In this document: piece by piece, positions 1 to 6,518 of the stretch | Position numbering within the stretch: position 1 is the first letter of the stretch | Layout of the letters: each line of letters begins with the position of its first letter | Source of the DNA: JAWVZU01 sp033722075 | GTDB lineage: Bacteria > Pseudomonadota > Gammaproteobacteria > Xanthomonadales > SZUA-38 | Assembly: GCA_033722075.1 (NCBI GenBank) | Contig: JAWVZU010000151.1 | Location: 1 to 9,608 of the forward strand | DNA: 9,608 nt | Direction: 5' to 3' | Program-made: the position numbers and the translations under genes | Notes under the pieces: model-generated | The model's database searches: none | The model's input: only the letters and a program-made list of their open reading frames with translations | Told to the model about the DNA's origin: nothing

Positions 1-281
1 ATTTCAGCGAGTTCGACACTCTGCAGATCGAGTTGAAGGGCGATCAAGGCGGCGAGCGGGTCATCGTCAACATCGAAGACGCGGGAGATCCGCAGGACGG
101 AACCTCGACTCGGATCGAGCTCGTGCTGACGGATCAGTGGCAAACCTACGAGATTGACCTGAACGACTTCAAGACTGCGGACCTGAGCACCCTCTTCACA
201 CCCTTCGCCTTCGTATTTCTAGGGGACCCACCCGTCTCGTTTTCCGTGCGCAGCGTCGCCTACAAGACTCGCCATCGTTAA
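1..281 (+). CDS. C-terminal fragment of a secreted-type protein with a carbohydrate-binding-like beta-sandwich (5' end outside window)
   Basis: The reading frame is open from base 3 and ends at TAA 279-281, giving the last 92 residues of a longer protein; a TTG start at 33 would only be internal. The fragment alternates short beta strands and polar loops: a strand around residues 5-12 (FDTLQIELKG), a loop rich in Gly/Asp, the segment WQTYEIDLNDF (46-56), then TADLSTLF and a closing strand SVRSVAYK. The pattern 'x-W-Q-T-Y-E-I-x-L-x-x-F' followed by a final strand is typical of galactose-binding-like jelly rolls (CBM or CIA30-like) at the C-terminus of glycoside hydrolases and surface proteins. 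The catalytic or main domain lies upstream and cannot be named. Only 3 bases separate its stop from the next start, so the two genes may be translationally coupled. Fold assignment is inferred from the pattern only. Confidence 0.6.
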   Translation, partial: FSEFDTLQIELKGDQGGERVIVNIEDAGDPQDGTSTRIELVLTDQWQTYEIDLNDFKTADLSTLFTPFAFVFLGDPPVSFSVRSVAYKTRHR

Positions 282-284
282 CCA

Positions 285-587
285 ATGACCAGCAAGACCA
301 AGACCAGCTTCTACCGTCGCCTCTATGTTGCACACCTGATCCAGGCCGGCATAAACACCGTGCCCCTGATCGAGCAGCACTCCGGCATGCCCCGGCGCAC
401 CGCTCAGGACACCATCGCCGCGCTCGGCGAGATCGATATCCAGTGCCGCTTCACCGGGGCCAACAAGAACGGCGCTTACATCATCGAAGACTGGGGGGCG
501 ATCCGTCCGGAATGGGTGGCGAAGAACCTGCCGGGAATTGCGGGGACCCTGGGCTACCCGGCCGATGACCATGGGGTTTCCAGTTGA
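285..587 (+). CDS. Small winged helix-turn-helix protein, putative transcriptional regulator
   Basis: This is a 100-residue protein starting at the only reasonable ATG (285), three bases after the preceding stop; no clear Shine-Dalgarno is visible, suggesting coupling to the upstream gene. Residues 8-50 are mostly helical: FYRRLYVAHLIQAG, then VPLIEQHSGMPRRTAQDTIAAL, which reads as a helix-turn-helix with a recognition helix at about 36-47 (PRRTAQDTIAAL). A wing-like strand follows (IQCRFTGANKNGAYIIEDWG, 52-71), and the tail WVAKNLPGIAGTLGYP is another helix. Short proteins of this kind (KTxFYRRLYVAxLI...GMPRRTAQDTIAAL) are, as I recall, widespread in Pseudomonas and relatives as uncharacterised winged-HTH proteins. 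The DNA target is unknown. Its position just before an oxygenase gene (14-base gap) would fit local regulation, but nothing in the sequence shows it. Confidence 0.75.
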   Translation: MTSKTKTSFYRRLYVAHLIQAGINTVPLIEQHSGMPRRTAQDTIAALGEIDIQCRFTGANKNGAYIIEDWGAIRPEWVAKNLPGIAGTLGYPADDHGVSS

Positions 588-589
588 TC

Positions 590-594
590 AGGAG
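590..594 (+). promoter_or_regulatory. Ribosome binding site deciding the start of the 2OG oxygenase
   Basis: AGGAG sits 7 bases before ATG 602. It supports this ATG over the in-frame TTG at 584, which overlaps the preceding gene's stop and has no Shine-Dalgarno. Confidence 0.7.
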
Positions 595-601
595 CCCGTT
601 G

Positions 602-1552
602 ATGGAACTGGATGCGGTGCTCCACCCGGAGGTGCTGGCACGACGCCAGGATCTGGCGACCGCGTTTCAGCGCAGAGATCCTTTTCGCAACGTGGTTATC
701 GAGCCGTTCTTCCGACCCGAATTTGCCCAGGCGCTGGTGGACGAGTTTCCGAAATTCGACGAAGCCGCGGCCATCAATGAAGACGGTCGAGTTGGGGGCA
801 AATCGACACAGGAGCGGGTCGCCGGTCTTGGCCCCAGCTATCGCACACTGGATCGACTCGCCAGGTCCAAACCATTCCTGTCGCTGGTTTCGACCATTAC
901 CGGGATCCCGGAGCTCTTCTATGACCCCCACTATTTCGGCGGCGGCACCCACGAGAACCGCCACGGTCAGGACCTGGATCCCCATGTGGATTTCAACTAT
1001 CACCCGATCACCGGACAACATCGGCGCCTGAACCTCATTGTCTATCTCAACCCGGAGTGGGAGGAATCATGGGGCGGCTGTCTGGACCTGCACCGCGATC
1101 CGTCACTGCCCCCGGAGGAGGACGAGATCAAACGCGTCGCACCGGTCTTCAATCGCGGGGTGATTTTCGAGACCACCGAATGGTCATGGCACGGGTTTGA
1201 ACGCATCAACCTGCCCGAGGACCGGCGGTACCTGTCGCGCAAGTCGTTCGCCCTTTACTACTACACCAGGACTCGCCCGGAATCCGAACTGGGCAAATCG
1301 CATTCGACGATCTACGTGGAACGGCATCTGCCGGACCACATTCGGGCCGGTCGGGTATTGAGCGAAGACGATGTAGAACAGATACGAACGTTGCTGACAC
1401 GTCGGGATCAGCACCTGAAGCGGCTATACCGGCACATCTCGATCCTGGACGACAAGCTGGCCGCGGTTCGCGGTTCGGTGCTGTGGCGACTGGCAAAGCC
1501 GCTGCGCATGGTTGAGAGACTGCTGCGGAGTCAGTCCCCCCGCCGCAGATGA
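602..1552 (+). CDS. 2-oxoglutarate/Fe(II)-dependent dioxygenase of the prolyl-hydroxylase-like superfamily
   Basis: This is a 316-residue protein. Enzymes of this fold couple oxidative decarboxylation of 2-oxoglutarate to hydroxylation of a substrate. The double-stranded beta-helix core is visible. The proximal iron ligands are H128-x-D130 in LDPHVDFNYHP. A conserved strand follows (RRLNLIVYLNPEW, then WGGCLDL). The distal iron ligand is H197 in FETTEWSWHGFE, and R213 with S215 (SRKSFALYYY) is the likely 2-oxoglutarate carboxylate anchor. All iron-site residues are present, so the enzyme is probably active. After the core (about residue 226) comes a roughly 90-residue basic, helical tail ending GSVLWRLAKPLRMVERLL. 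Tails like this, with a 'WR..xPLR' motif, occur in glycosyltransferases and modifying enzymes of surface polysaccharide clusters. The substrate (protein, glycan or small molecule) cannot be told. It may form an operon with the small HTH gene. Confidence 0.85.
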   Translation: MELDAVLHPEVLARRQDLATAFQRRDPFRNVVIEPFFRPEFAQALVDEFPKFDEAAAINEDGRVGGKSTQERVAGLGPSYRTLDRLARSKPFLSLVSTITGIPELFYDPHYFGGGTHENRHGQDLDPHVDFNYHPITGQHRRLNLIVYLNPEWEESWGGCLDLHRDPSLPPEEDEIKRVAPVFNRGVIFETTEWSWHGFERINLPEDRRYLSRKSFALYYYTRTRPESELGKSHSTIYVERHLPDHIRAGRVLSEDDVEQIRTLLTRRDQHLKRLYRHISILDDKLAAVRGSVLWRLAKPLRMVERLLRSQSPRRR

Positions 1553-1620
1553 TCCCGCGCCCCAGAGCGATTACAGTCATGTTCTGATGGCGCATCGCCA
1601 AGTCCGCGCGCTCATGCAAG

Positions 1621-1665
1621 GCGAGAATTCGTTCCCTCGCGACACCTTAATAGCCAAGCCACACG
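1621..1665 (+). promoter_or_regulatory. Putative promoter/operator block upstream of the sigma gene, shared with the region upstream of the membrane protein gene
   Basis: The 10-mer CTCGCGACAC at 1636-1645 recurs exactly at 5471-5480, in each case a few dozen bases upstream of a start codon (53 and 34 bases). The 15 bases before it match at 9 positions (G-GAGA-T--G-TC- pattern), and CACG follows 16 bases later in both (1662-1665 and 5497-5500). This may be a shared promoter or operator, plausibly for the sigma factor encoded here. No experimentally defined consensus is matched. Confidence 0.4.
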
Positions 1666-1697
1666 CAACTGCAACCGTGAACAAGAGCAGCAGTTCC

Positions 1698-2267
1698 ATG
1701 CCCGATCCGGATGACGCCACTCTGGTCCAGCGCATTCGAAGCGGTGATCAGCAGGCCGAGACGGCGCTGATCGAGCGCTATTCGCTGGGTGTCTGGGCCA
1801 TCCTGGCCCGCTGGCGCGTGCGGGGCGCGATCGAAGCCGCCGACCTCTACCAGGAGACCTGGGATATCGTGCTTCGCAAGATCCGCGCCGGAGACACGCG
1901 GTCGCCCGACGCCATTCGCTCGTTCATTTCGTCTACGGCGCGGTTCGTCCTCAATGGAGCATTTCGCCGCGAGAAGCGCCGTGAGCACGGTCCGATGGAA
2001 GACATCGCCGATCCGATGCCACCGACCTGGATGATGCTGGATGCGCGTTTTCGCGCACGGCTGGTCCGGCGGTTTCTCAATGAACTCCCGTCCGGCCATC
2101 GGGATCTCCTGCTCATGTATTTTGTTTCCGAGTATTCGCGAGAAGAGATCTGTGCCCGTCTGGACATCAGCTCCGAACAGCTGTCGCGCCGTCTCTATTC
2201 GGCCAAAGCCGCGTTTCGGGAATTCCTCTCACGACGAATGCCATCCCTGGGATTAACGGATGATTGA
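1698..2267 (+). CDS. ECF-type RNA polymerase sigma factor (sigma-70 family)
   Basis: This 189-residue protein would direct RNA polymerase to a dedicated set of promoters. Region 2 spans about residues 8-92. The core-binding segment DLYQETWDIVLRKI (49-62) is the hallmark 'D-L-x-Q-E-x-F/W' motif, and R90-R95 (RREKRRE) ends the region. Region 4 spans about 125-177: LPSGHRDLLLMYF, then SREEICARLDISSEQLSRRLYSAKAA, a helix-turn-helix that would contact the -35 element. There is no region 1.1 or region 3, and the length is normal for an ECF factor. I chose ATG 1698 because it begins about nine residues before the first region-2 helix. An in-frame GTG at 1677 and ATGs at 1587 and 1614 would add low-complexity sequence; none has a strong Shine-Dalgarno. 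Its stop overlaps the next gene by 8 bases, so the small protein is its likely partner. The ECF subgroup cannot be assigned by eye. Confidence 0.9.
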   Translation: MPDPDDATLVQRIRSGDQQAETALIERYSLGVWAILARWRVRGAIEAADLYQETWDIVLRKIRAGDTRSPDAIRSFISSTARFVLNGAFRREKRREHGPMEDIADPMPPTWMMLDARFRARLVRRFLNELPSGHRDLLLMYFVSEYSREEICARLDISSEQLSRRLYSAKAAFREFLSRRMPSLGLTDD

Positions 2268-2454
2268 ACACCGAATGAAGACCTTTGAGTACCTGCTGGG
2301 ACGCCTTTCGGAACAGGACAGCCAGCAATTCGAACTCGAAATCCTGGACGATCGCGATCTGCAGGAAGACACGTTCCTGAGTGCCATGCTGATCGAAATG
2401 GTCAAGGAATATGCGGTCGTCTGCTCGCAGGAGAGTTTTAGGAAGGTACTCTAG
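2260..2454 (+). CDS. Small acidic protein with an anti-sigma-like N-terminal module; soluble paralogue of the membrane protein's cytoplasmic domain
   Basis: This is a 64-residue protein whose ATG overlaps the sigma gene's stop (ATG 2260-2262, TGA 2265-2267), so translation is probably coupled. ATG 2275 (MKTFEYLLG...) is an alternative start. The core YLLGRLSEQDSQQFELEIL followed by DDRDLQE matches the N-terminus of the 311-residue protein at 5514 (YLTGRLSEAEEKAFCDELL, then DSPHLQK). Modules of the type 'YLLGxLSEEE...FEEELL.D..L' are common at the N-terminus of anti-sigma-like proteins encoded next to ECF factors. There is no transmembrane segment and no zinc-binding HxxxCxxC motif. It may bind the sigma factor as a soluble antagonist or co-regulator, or be the remnant of a longer membrane anti-sigma. 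It ends 22 bases before the convergent CHAT gene's stop. Confidence 0.65.
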   Translation: MIEHRMKTFEYLLGRLSEQDSQQFELEILDDRDLQEDTFLSAMLIEMVKEYAVVCSQESFRKVL

Positions 2455-2476
2455 CCTGATTCCCAGATTTCGACGG

Positions 2477-5401
2477 TCAGCGCGTCCACGGCTGAAAAGC
2501 CGCCCAGAATTTCGGCGCCTGCCAGAACGGATCAGCACGCATCGCGAGCTTCGCATTCCGCGTCGCCTCCCGCACCGTCTGTCCTGCCACGAGTTCCGAA
2601 TAGAATGCCTCGCTGAAGGCGTAGGCAGCGGTATCCGAAACATCCCAGCTGGTCGCCAGCACATTCTTTGCGCCGGCCACCATTGCGGCCAGGGCGACCG
2701 ATTGCACCGGCCCGCTGCGGTCACGAAGACGTCCGGCATTGGTCGAGCAGGCGGTGAGCACCGTCAGGTCCGTTGGCCAATGAGAACTGGCCAGCTCGCG
2801 TGCACTGACAAACCCGTTCGGCTCTGCCATCCAGAGGCCGGAGTGGGCCGGCGATTCCAGGTCCCAACGGCCATGGGCCGCGACATGCAGAATATTCGGT
2901 ACATCACTTTCCGGCGGCGACAAGAGAGCCGATCGGGTCGCCTGGGGCCCGGTCAGCGCACGCACGGACCGGAAGGTCCGCCGGGCCACTTCCACCTCAC
3001 CGACCGCCTGGTCCAGCGAGGGACGGACACCCGCATACTCCGGGCCGGCCAGGACCATGAGAGCCGCGTTGGCAGAACCTCGCCACGAAAGATCGCCGGC
3101 GGAGTGCGACGTACCGTGCGAGTAGGCGATGGCATAGCGACTCAGGACCGACTCACCGTTTACCGCAAACACTTCAAAGGGCACCATGGCCAGCAAGCCG
3201 TCGGGAACGATGTTGAGCTCGCCGCCGTCCGGCATGAAATCGACAATCGGCTCGATAATCAACGCCTCCAGCTGCTCCCATCCGAGCTGACTGCCGCCGG
3301 CAATCGCCTGAAGCGTGCCATTGATTGCCGAATCCAGCAGCTCTCGTCCCGGCAACTCGGCGAAACGCGCACGGCTTTCGTCCGCGACCAGCGCGACGCT
3401 CCTTTCGTTGCCCACCCAGTAGGAGATCGTCGGCGTTTCGGGTAGGTCGAAATCAATGGCCGGCGCAATATCGGCCTTGAGGACTTCGGACGCATCGATC
3501 CGCAATAAACGCTCGGAAACTTCAACGGGTATTTCGCCCCCGCCGAGGAGCGTTTCGGACCAGCCGTTCAGCTCGGCAAGGCTGAGCCCGGGTGCGCTGA
3601 AAAGATCGGCCTCGCGCCGGAAAACCCGCTCCACGAGATTCCGTCGCATCCGGTCGAAGGTCCAGAGCAGTTCCGCCTGCCGGCCGCGGTCCAGAGCCGG
3701 ATCACCGAGAACCGCCTCCAGTGCCAGGCCCCAGATCCGATCATGTGCCTGTCCGAGATTGAACACCTGCCAGGAAGGCGTAGCTGCGCTGACTTCGAAC
3801 AGCGCTTCGGCCACACGAGTCGCCCGACTGCGGGCGCTCGCATAGCGACCCATCTCCAGCATCGCCCGCGCGGCAAGAAAGTCCAGTTCGATCGAGACGT
3901 CAGCCGGGGGCGAGCGACCCAGCGCTTCGTGCACGACTTTGGTCGCGCGGTCGAATTGACCCTGGCTGATCGCAAAGCTGGCACGCCATGTTGCGCAGCG
4001 TCCCAGCTGGTCCGAATCGCCGCTCTCTTCGGCAGCCCGGCAGGTCTCGGCGAGCAACGATTCGTCGAGGGTATCCTTCGCTGAAGCCAACGCGACCTCG
4101 GCAAGTCCCAGTTCCACGGCCAGGTCCGAGCCCGGCGTCGGCGCAACCTCCGAGAGCATGGACTCCGCGTCATCCACCCGATCGAGCGAAAGGTAGAGGC
4201 GGGCCAGGCCGATCCGGGCAAAATTCACCCATCGATTGTGGTCCGACGATGCCTGGTGCGAGTTGAGCGCGTGCTCATACCAGGCCTCAGCCTGACCCGG
4301 GTCGCCCATGTGGAGGTAGAGATTCGCGATGGCCACCGATACCAGTCGGACCTGGCGCATTCGATTGGTGTCTCGATAGTAGGAAAACGCCTGAAGATGG
4401 TTTCCCAGGGCCTGTAGATAGGCGCCGACCTGGGTCTGGGCATTGGCAAGGTTGTAGAGCGCGTTGACCCGGCTCCGCTCGCTTCCAGCCTGACCAAGCA
4501 CGCGAATCGCTTCGGCGAAGCGGCCGATGGCCTCGGTGAATTGTCCGCTGTCTTCCAGGGCCGAGGCGTGGGCGTTCAGTACCGTGCCCAGGATGTGCCG
4601 GTGGAGAAGCAACTCGGGATCTGCTTCCAACCGCTCATAGCATTCAATTGCGTCGTCCACCCGTTGCCGGTGGATCACGTAGCAGCCCTGTCGTGCGGCA
4701 ACCGCATACACATAGCTGTCCCCGTTGCGCTTGGCCAGGCGCTTCGCCTGTTCCAGGACAGGCTGCGCCTCGTCAAAACGGTCCAAGGTAAACAGGGTGC
4801 TGCCCAGTGAGTAATTGAGCGTGGGCTCCAGAGGGTCACCGCGAGATTGTTCGAGCAGCAACCGGACCAGGCCCATCGCTTCTTCGGCCGCATCCAAGCG
4901 TCGCAATGCGAGGCTGCGCAGATAACCCGCCTGACGGGCCAACTCCTCGTTGCCCACGGCCAGTGCCGCCCGCCTGGCGTGCTCCCACCCTGCCTGAGCC
5001 TTCTCCGCATCATGAGCAAGGTAAGCATCGGAGGCGTCCATGAAATGGCGAATTGCCCGGGCGGTCGGCGAATCGATCTCGGAGAGATCGATCCAGCGCT
5101 GCTCGACGCGGGGAGGCGCACCTGCCCGATCCCAGATGCGGACTGCAGCCCCATCGGGGCGGACCAGTTCCAGGCCCCAGGCGCCGTTGGGGAGATCGAC
5201 CTTTGACCAGCCCTCCCCGTCTCGAAGCTCCACGGCAATATCGGATCCGCGCTGCAGGACCCACAGGACCGGCTCATCCATGGAGGGCGGGGGCGGATCA
5301 ACCGGCCATGTTGTCCCGGTGGCTGCGGATCCCATGAATAGCGACGCCATCAGCCAGCACCGCAGGAAGGCATGCCGAGTGCCCGAGGAATCCGTCATCA
5401 T
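2477..5401 (-). CDS. TPR-CHAT protein: putative secreted caspase-like protease
   Basis: This is a 974-residue protein from ATG 5401 (5398 and 5431 are possible; none has a well-spaced Shine-Dalgarno). I chose 5401 because it gives a plausible signal peptide: basic start (R9, R14), hydrophobic 15-24, small residues at 24-29 (GSAATG), suggesting export to the periplasm. Residues about 42-106 form a small beta-rich domain (LWVLQRGSDIAVEL, GAWGLELVRPDG). Residues about 125-535 hold roughly eight tetratricopeptide repeats, for example LGSTLFTLDRFDEAQPVLEQ, LYLHMGDPGQAEAWYEHAL and ASFAISQGQFDRATKVVHEAL. The CHAT domain covers about 690-972, with catalytic His843 in LHVAAHGRWD and Cys885 in LTACSTNAG, both intact, and the usual GPVQSVALAAMVAGAKNVLATSWDV segment downstream. 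Family members are cysteine proteases (separase/caspase clan); the TPR part usually binds the activator or substrate. It is convergent with the sigma pair and divergent from the membrane protein, its most obvious candidate substrate. Confidence 0.9.
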   Translation of the reverse strand: MMTDSSGTRHAFLRCWLMASLFMGSAATGTTWPVDPPPPSMDEPVLWVLQRGSDIAVELRDGEGWSKVDLPNGAWGLELVRPDGAAVRIWDRAGAPPRVEQRWIDLSEIDSPTARAIRHFMDASDAYLAHDAEKAQAGWEHARRAALAVGNEELARQAGYLRSLALRRLDAAEEAMGLVRLLLEQSRGDPLEPTLNYSLGSTLFTLDRFDEAQPVLEQAKRLAKRNGDSYVYAVAARQGCYVIHRQRVDDAIECYERLEADPELLLHRHILGTVLNAHASALEDSGQFTEAIGRFAEAIRVLGQAGSERSRVNALYNLANAQTQVGAYLQALGNHLQAFSYYRDTNRMRQVRLVSVAIANLYLHMGDPGQAEAWYEHALNSHQASSDHNRWVNFARIGLARLYLSLDRVDDAESMLSEVAPTPGSDLAVELGLAEVALASAKDTLDESLLAETCRAAEESGDSDQLGRCATWRASFAISQGQFDRATKVVHEALGRSPPADVSIELDFLAARAMLEMGRYASARSRATRVAEALFEVSAATPSWQVFNLGQAHDRIWGLALEAVLGDPALDRGRQAELLWTFDRMRRNLVERVFRREADLFSAPGLSLAELNGWSETLLGGGEIPVEVSERLLRIDASEVLKADIAPAIDFDLPETPTISYWVGNERSVALVADESRARFAELPGRELLDSAINGTLQAIAGGSQLGWEQLEALIIEPIVDFMPDGGELNIVPDGLLAMVPFEVFAVNGESVLSRYAIAYSHGTSHSAGDLSWRGSANAALMVLAGPEYAGVRPSLDQAVGEVEVARRTFRSVRALTGPQATRSALLSPPESDVPNILHVAAHGRWDLESPAHSGLWMAEPNGFVSARELASSHWPTDLTVLTACSTNAGRLRDRSGPVQSVALAAMVAGAKNVLATSWDVSDTAAYAFSEAFYSELVAGQTVREATRNAKLAMRADPFWQAPKFWAAFQPWTR

Positions 5402-5513
5402 GAACTTTGCGGGCCGATCCCCTTGAACCATGCAGGATGGTAACAAATCGACTGAGGGAGATTCTGCTCTCTCGCGACACTAGATATCGTATGACGCACG
5501 AGGAGAGCCCGAA
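5402..5513. promoter_or_regulatory. Divergent control region between the CHAT gene and the membrane protein gene
   Basis: This 112-base region holds starts in both directions. On + it carries the shared block CTCGCGACAC (5471-5480), preceded by GGGAGATT (5456-5463) and followed by the AT-richer TAGATATCGTAT. A strong Shine-Dalgarno GAGGAG (5500-5505) lies 8 bases before ATG 5514. On - an AAGGGG run lies about 16 bases before ATG 5401, too far for a good Shine-Dalgarno. Promoter hexamers are not clear in either direction. Confidence 0.45.
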
Positions 5514-6449
5514 ATGCAGGACCAGGACGCAAACTTGAATCTCGACCCCCGGGTCGAGGCTTATCTGACCGGGCGACTTTCGGAAGCTGAAGAGAAGGCA
5601 TTCTGCGACGAGTTGCTCGACTCTCCGCACCTGCAGAAGCAGGTGTTGGAGGCGGGGCTCCTGCGAGACGCGCTCGAGGACAGCGCCCCGGTTCGCCGGT
5701 CGTTTCCATGGTTTCACACGGCTGCCGCCCTCCTGTTCGGGCTGGTGATCGGCGGAGTGGTCATGGACACCGAACCGGAATTCGCGCCGTTGATCACCGG
5801 AGCGCCGCACACGGTTGCCGGCGAGGTGCGAGGCACGGAAGAAGTTCTGGTGCTTCCATCCGCTCGCGACGGGGTGACGCTGCTCTTCCCCGCCGGTCGA
5901 TGTCGCGGCATCCAGTGGGTGGAGGTGTTCGATCCGGATGACGAGATCATCGTTGCCTCTCGAATCGGACGAGACAGTCCCGGGTTCACGCTGACCCTTC
6001 CGACTGCGCAGGCCGGCGAGTACCGGGCCGAGATCACCTATTCGGATTGTCCTGCCGAGACGCGCAGTTTTTCCATCGCACCAGCGGAACCGGCGTCCAT
6101 TCCGAAAACGGCCGAGCCGCTTGTCGGCAGGTGGACCATCCAGCCTGGTGCAACCACCGACCTGGTCCTGCCGGGCGGAACGCTGGAGATTGACATTGCG
6201 ATCGGAACCGACGGGGCGATCGTTACCCTGCAAGCCTCGGGAATGGGGGAGCGCGACCGTGTCTGGAACGAAGCGACCGCGCTCCAGGTTCAGGACGGTG
6301 AGATTACCGGACTGGTCACCCATAACGAGCATGTCTACAACATGCGCATCGTTTACGAGGGTGGGCAAATCCATGGATCGGTTCGCTCAACCGGAATTCG
6401 GCCCAAGGATGACGAGGACGACGGCGACTGGACCGGCGAGCCCGAGTAA
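5514..6449 (+). CDS. Single-pass membrane protein, putative anti-sigma factor with periplasmic beta-rich domain
   Basis: This is a 311-residue protein with a strong Shine-Dalgarno (GAGGAG, 8 bases before ATG). Residues 12-55 form the helical module YLTGRLSEAEEKAFCDELL...LQKQVLEAGLL, shared with the 64-residue protein beside the sigma gene. Basic residues R61-R62 precede one hydrophobic segment at about 68-84 (HTAAALLFGLVIGGVVM), so the N-terminus should be cytoplasmic and residues 85-311 periplasmic. The periplasmic part looks like two beta domains: about 98-190 (ending at GEYRAEITYSDCPAETRSFSI, with C130 and C179 as a possible disulfide) and about 200-295, beginning LVGRWTIQPG and running through strands such as GTLEIDIAIGTDGAIVTLQ, lipocalin-like in style. 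The C-terminal tail is acidic (KDDEDDGDW). The layout matches transmembrane anti-sigma factors. No typical zinc-binding anti-sigma motif is present, so the function rests on architecture, module similarity and context. Confidence 0.7.
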   Translation: MQDQDANLNLDPRVEAYLTGRLSEAEEKAFCDELLDSPHLQKQVLEAGLLRDALEDSAPVRRSFPWFHTAAALLFGLVIGGVVMDTEPEFAPLITGAPHTVAGEVRGTEEVLVLPSARDGVTLLFPAGRCRGIQWVEVFDPDDEIIVASRIGRDSPGFTLTLPTAQAGEYRAEITYSDCPAETRSFSIAPAEPASIPKTAEPLVGRWTIQPGATTDLVLPGGTLEIDIAIGTDGAIVTLQASGMGERDRVWNEATALQVQDGEITGLVTHNEHVYNMRIVYEGGQIHGSVRSTGIRPKDDEDDGDWTGEPE

Positions 6450-6450
6450 T

Positions 6451-6510
6451 CCCCGGCGCCGGGGTAAGTTCGTAGATCCGGGAGAAGGCGAGTCTCGCTC
6501 CGGGCTCGCC
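6451..6510. terminator. GC-rich inverted repeats between convergent genes, possible terminator
   Basis: One base after the stop of the membrane protein gene lies a perfect 14-base palindrome, CCCCGGCGCCGGGG (6451-6464). A second set follows: GGCGAG (6487-6492) pairs with CTCGCC (6505-6510), and inside it GCGAG-T-CTCGC (6488-6498) is also palindromic. The location between convergent genes fits transcription ending in both directions, but there is no T-run after either element, so this is not a textbook intrinsic terminator. Confidence 0.3.
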
Positions 6511-6518
6511 AGTCTTGC

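Noticed and set aside
1523..1548. Inverted repeat CTGCGG/CCGCAG with a 14-base gap at the end of the oxygenase gene
   Set aside because: It lies inside the coding sequence, has a short stem and long loop, and no T-run follows, so I do not call it a terminator.
1512..1697. Longer sigma factor from starts at 1512, 1587, 1614 or 1677
   Set aside because: The added residues are low-complexity and absent from ECF factors, would overlap the oxygenase gene (1512), and would place the shared promoter-like block inside the coding region for the earlier starts.
2411..3445. 344-codon open frame on the plus strand opposite the CHAT domain, overlapping the end of the 64-residue gene
   Set aside because: Arg-rich, no domain and no membrane segment that would extend the small protein; the opposite strand encodes the conserved CHAT catalytic region.
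5298..6374. 358-codon open frame on the minus strand opposite the membrane protein
   Set aside because: The plus strand frame has a strong ribosome binding site, a clear membrane segment and a module shared with another protein in the window; the minus frame has none of these and overlaps the CHAT gene start.
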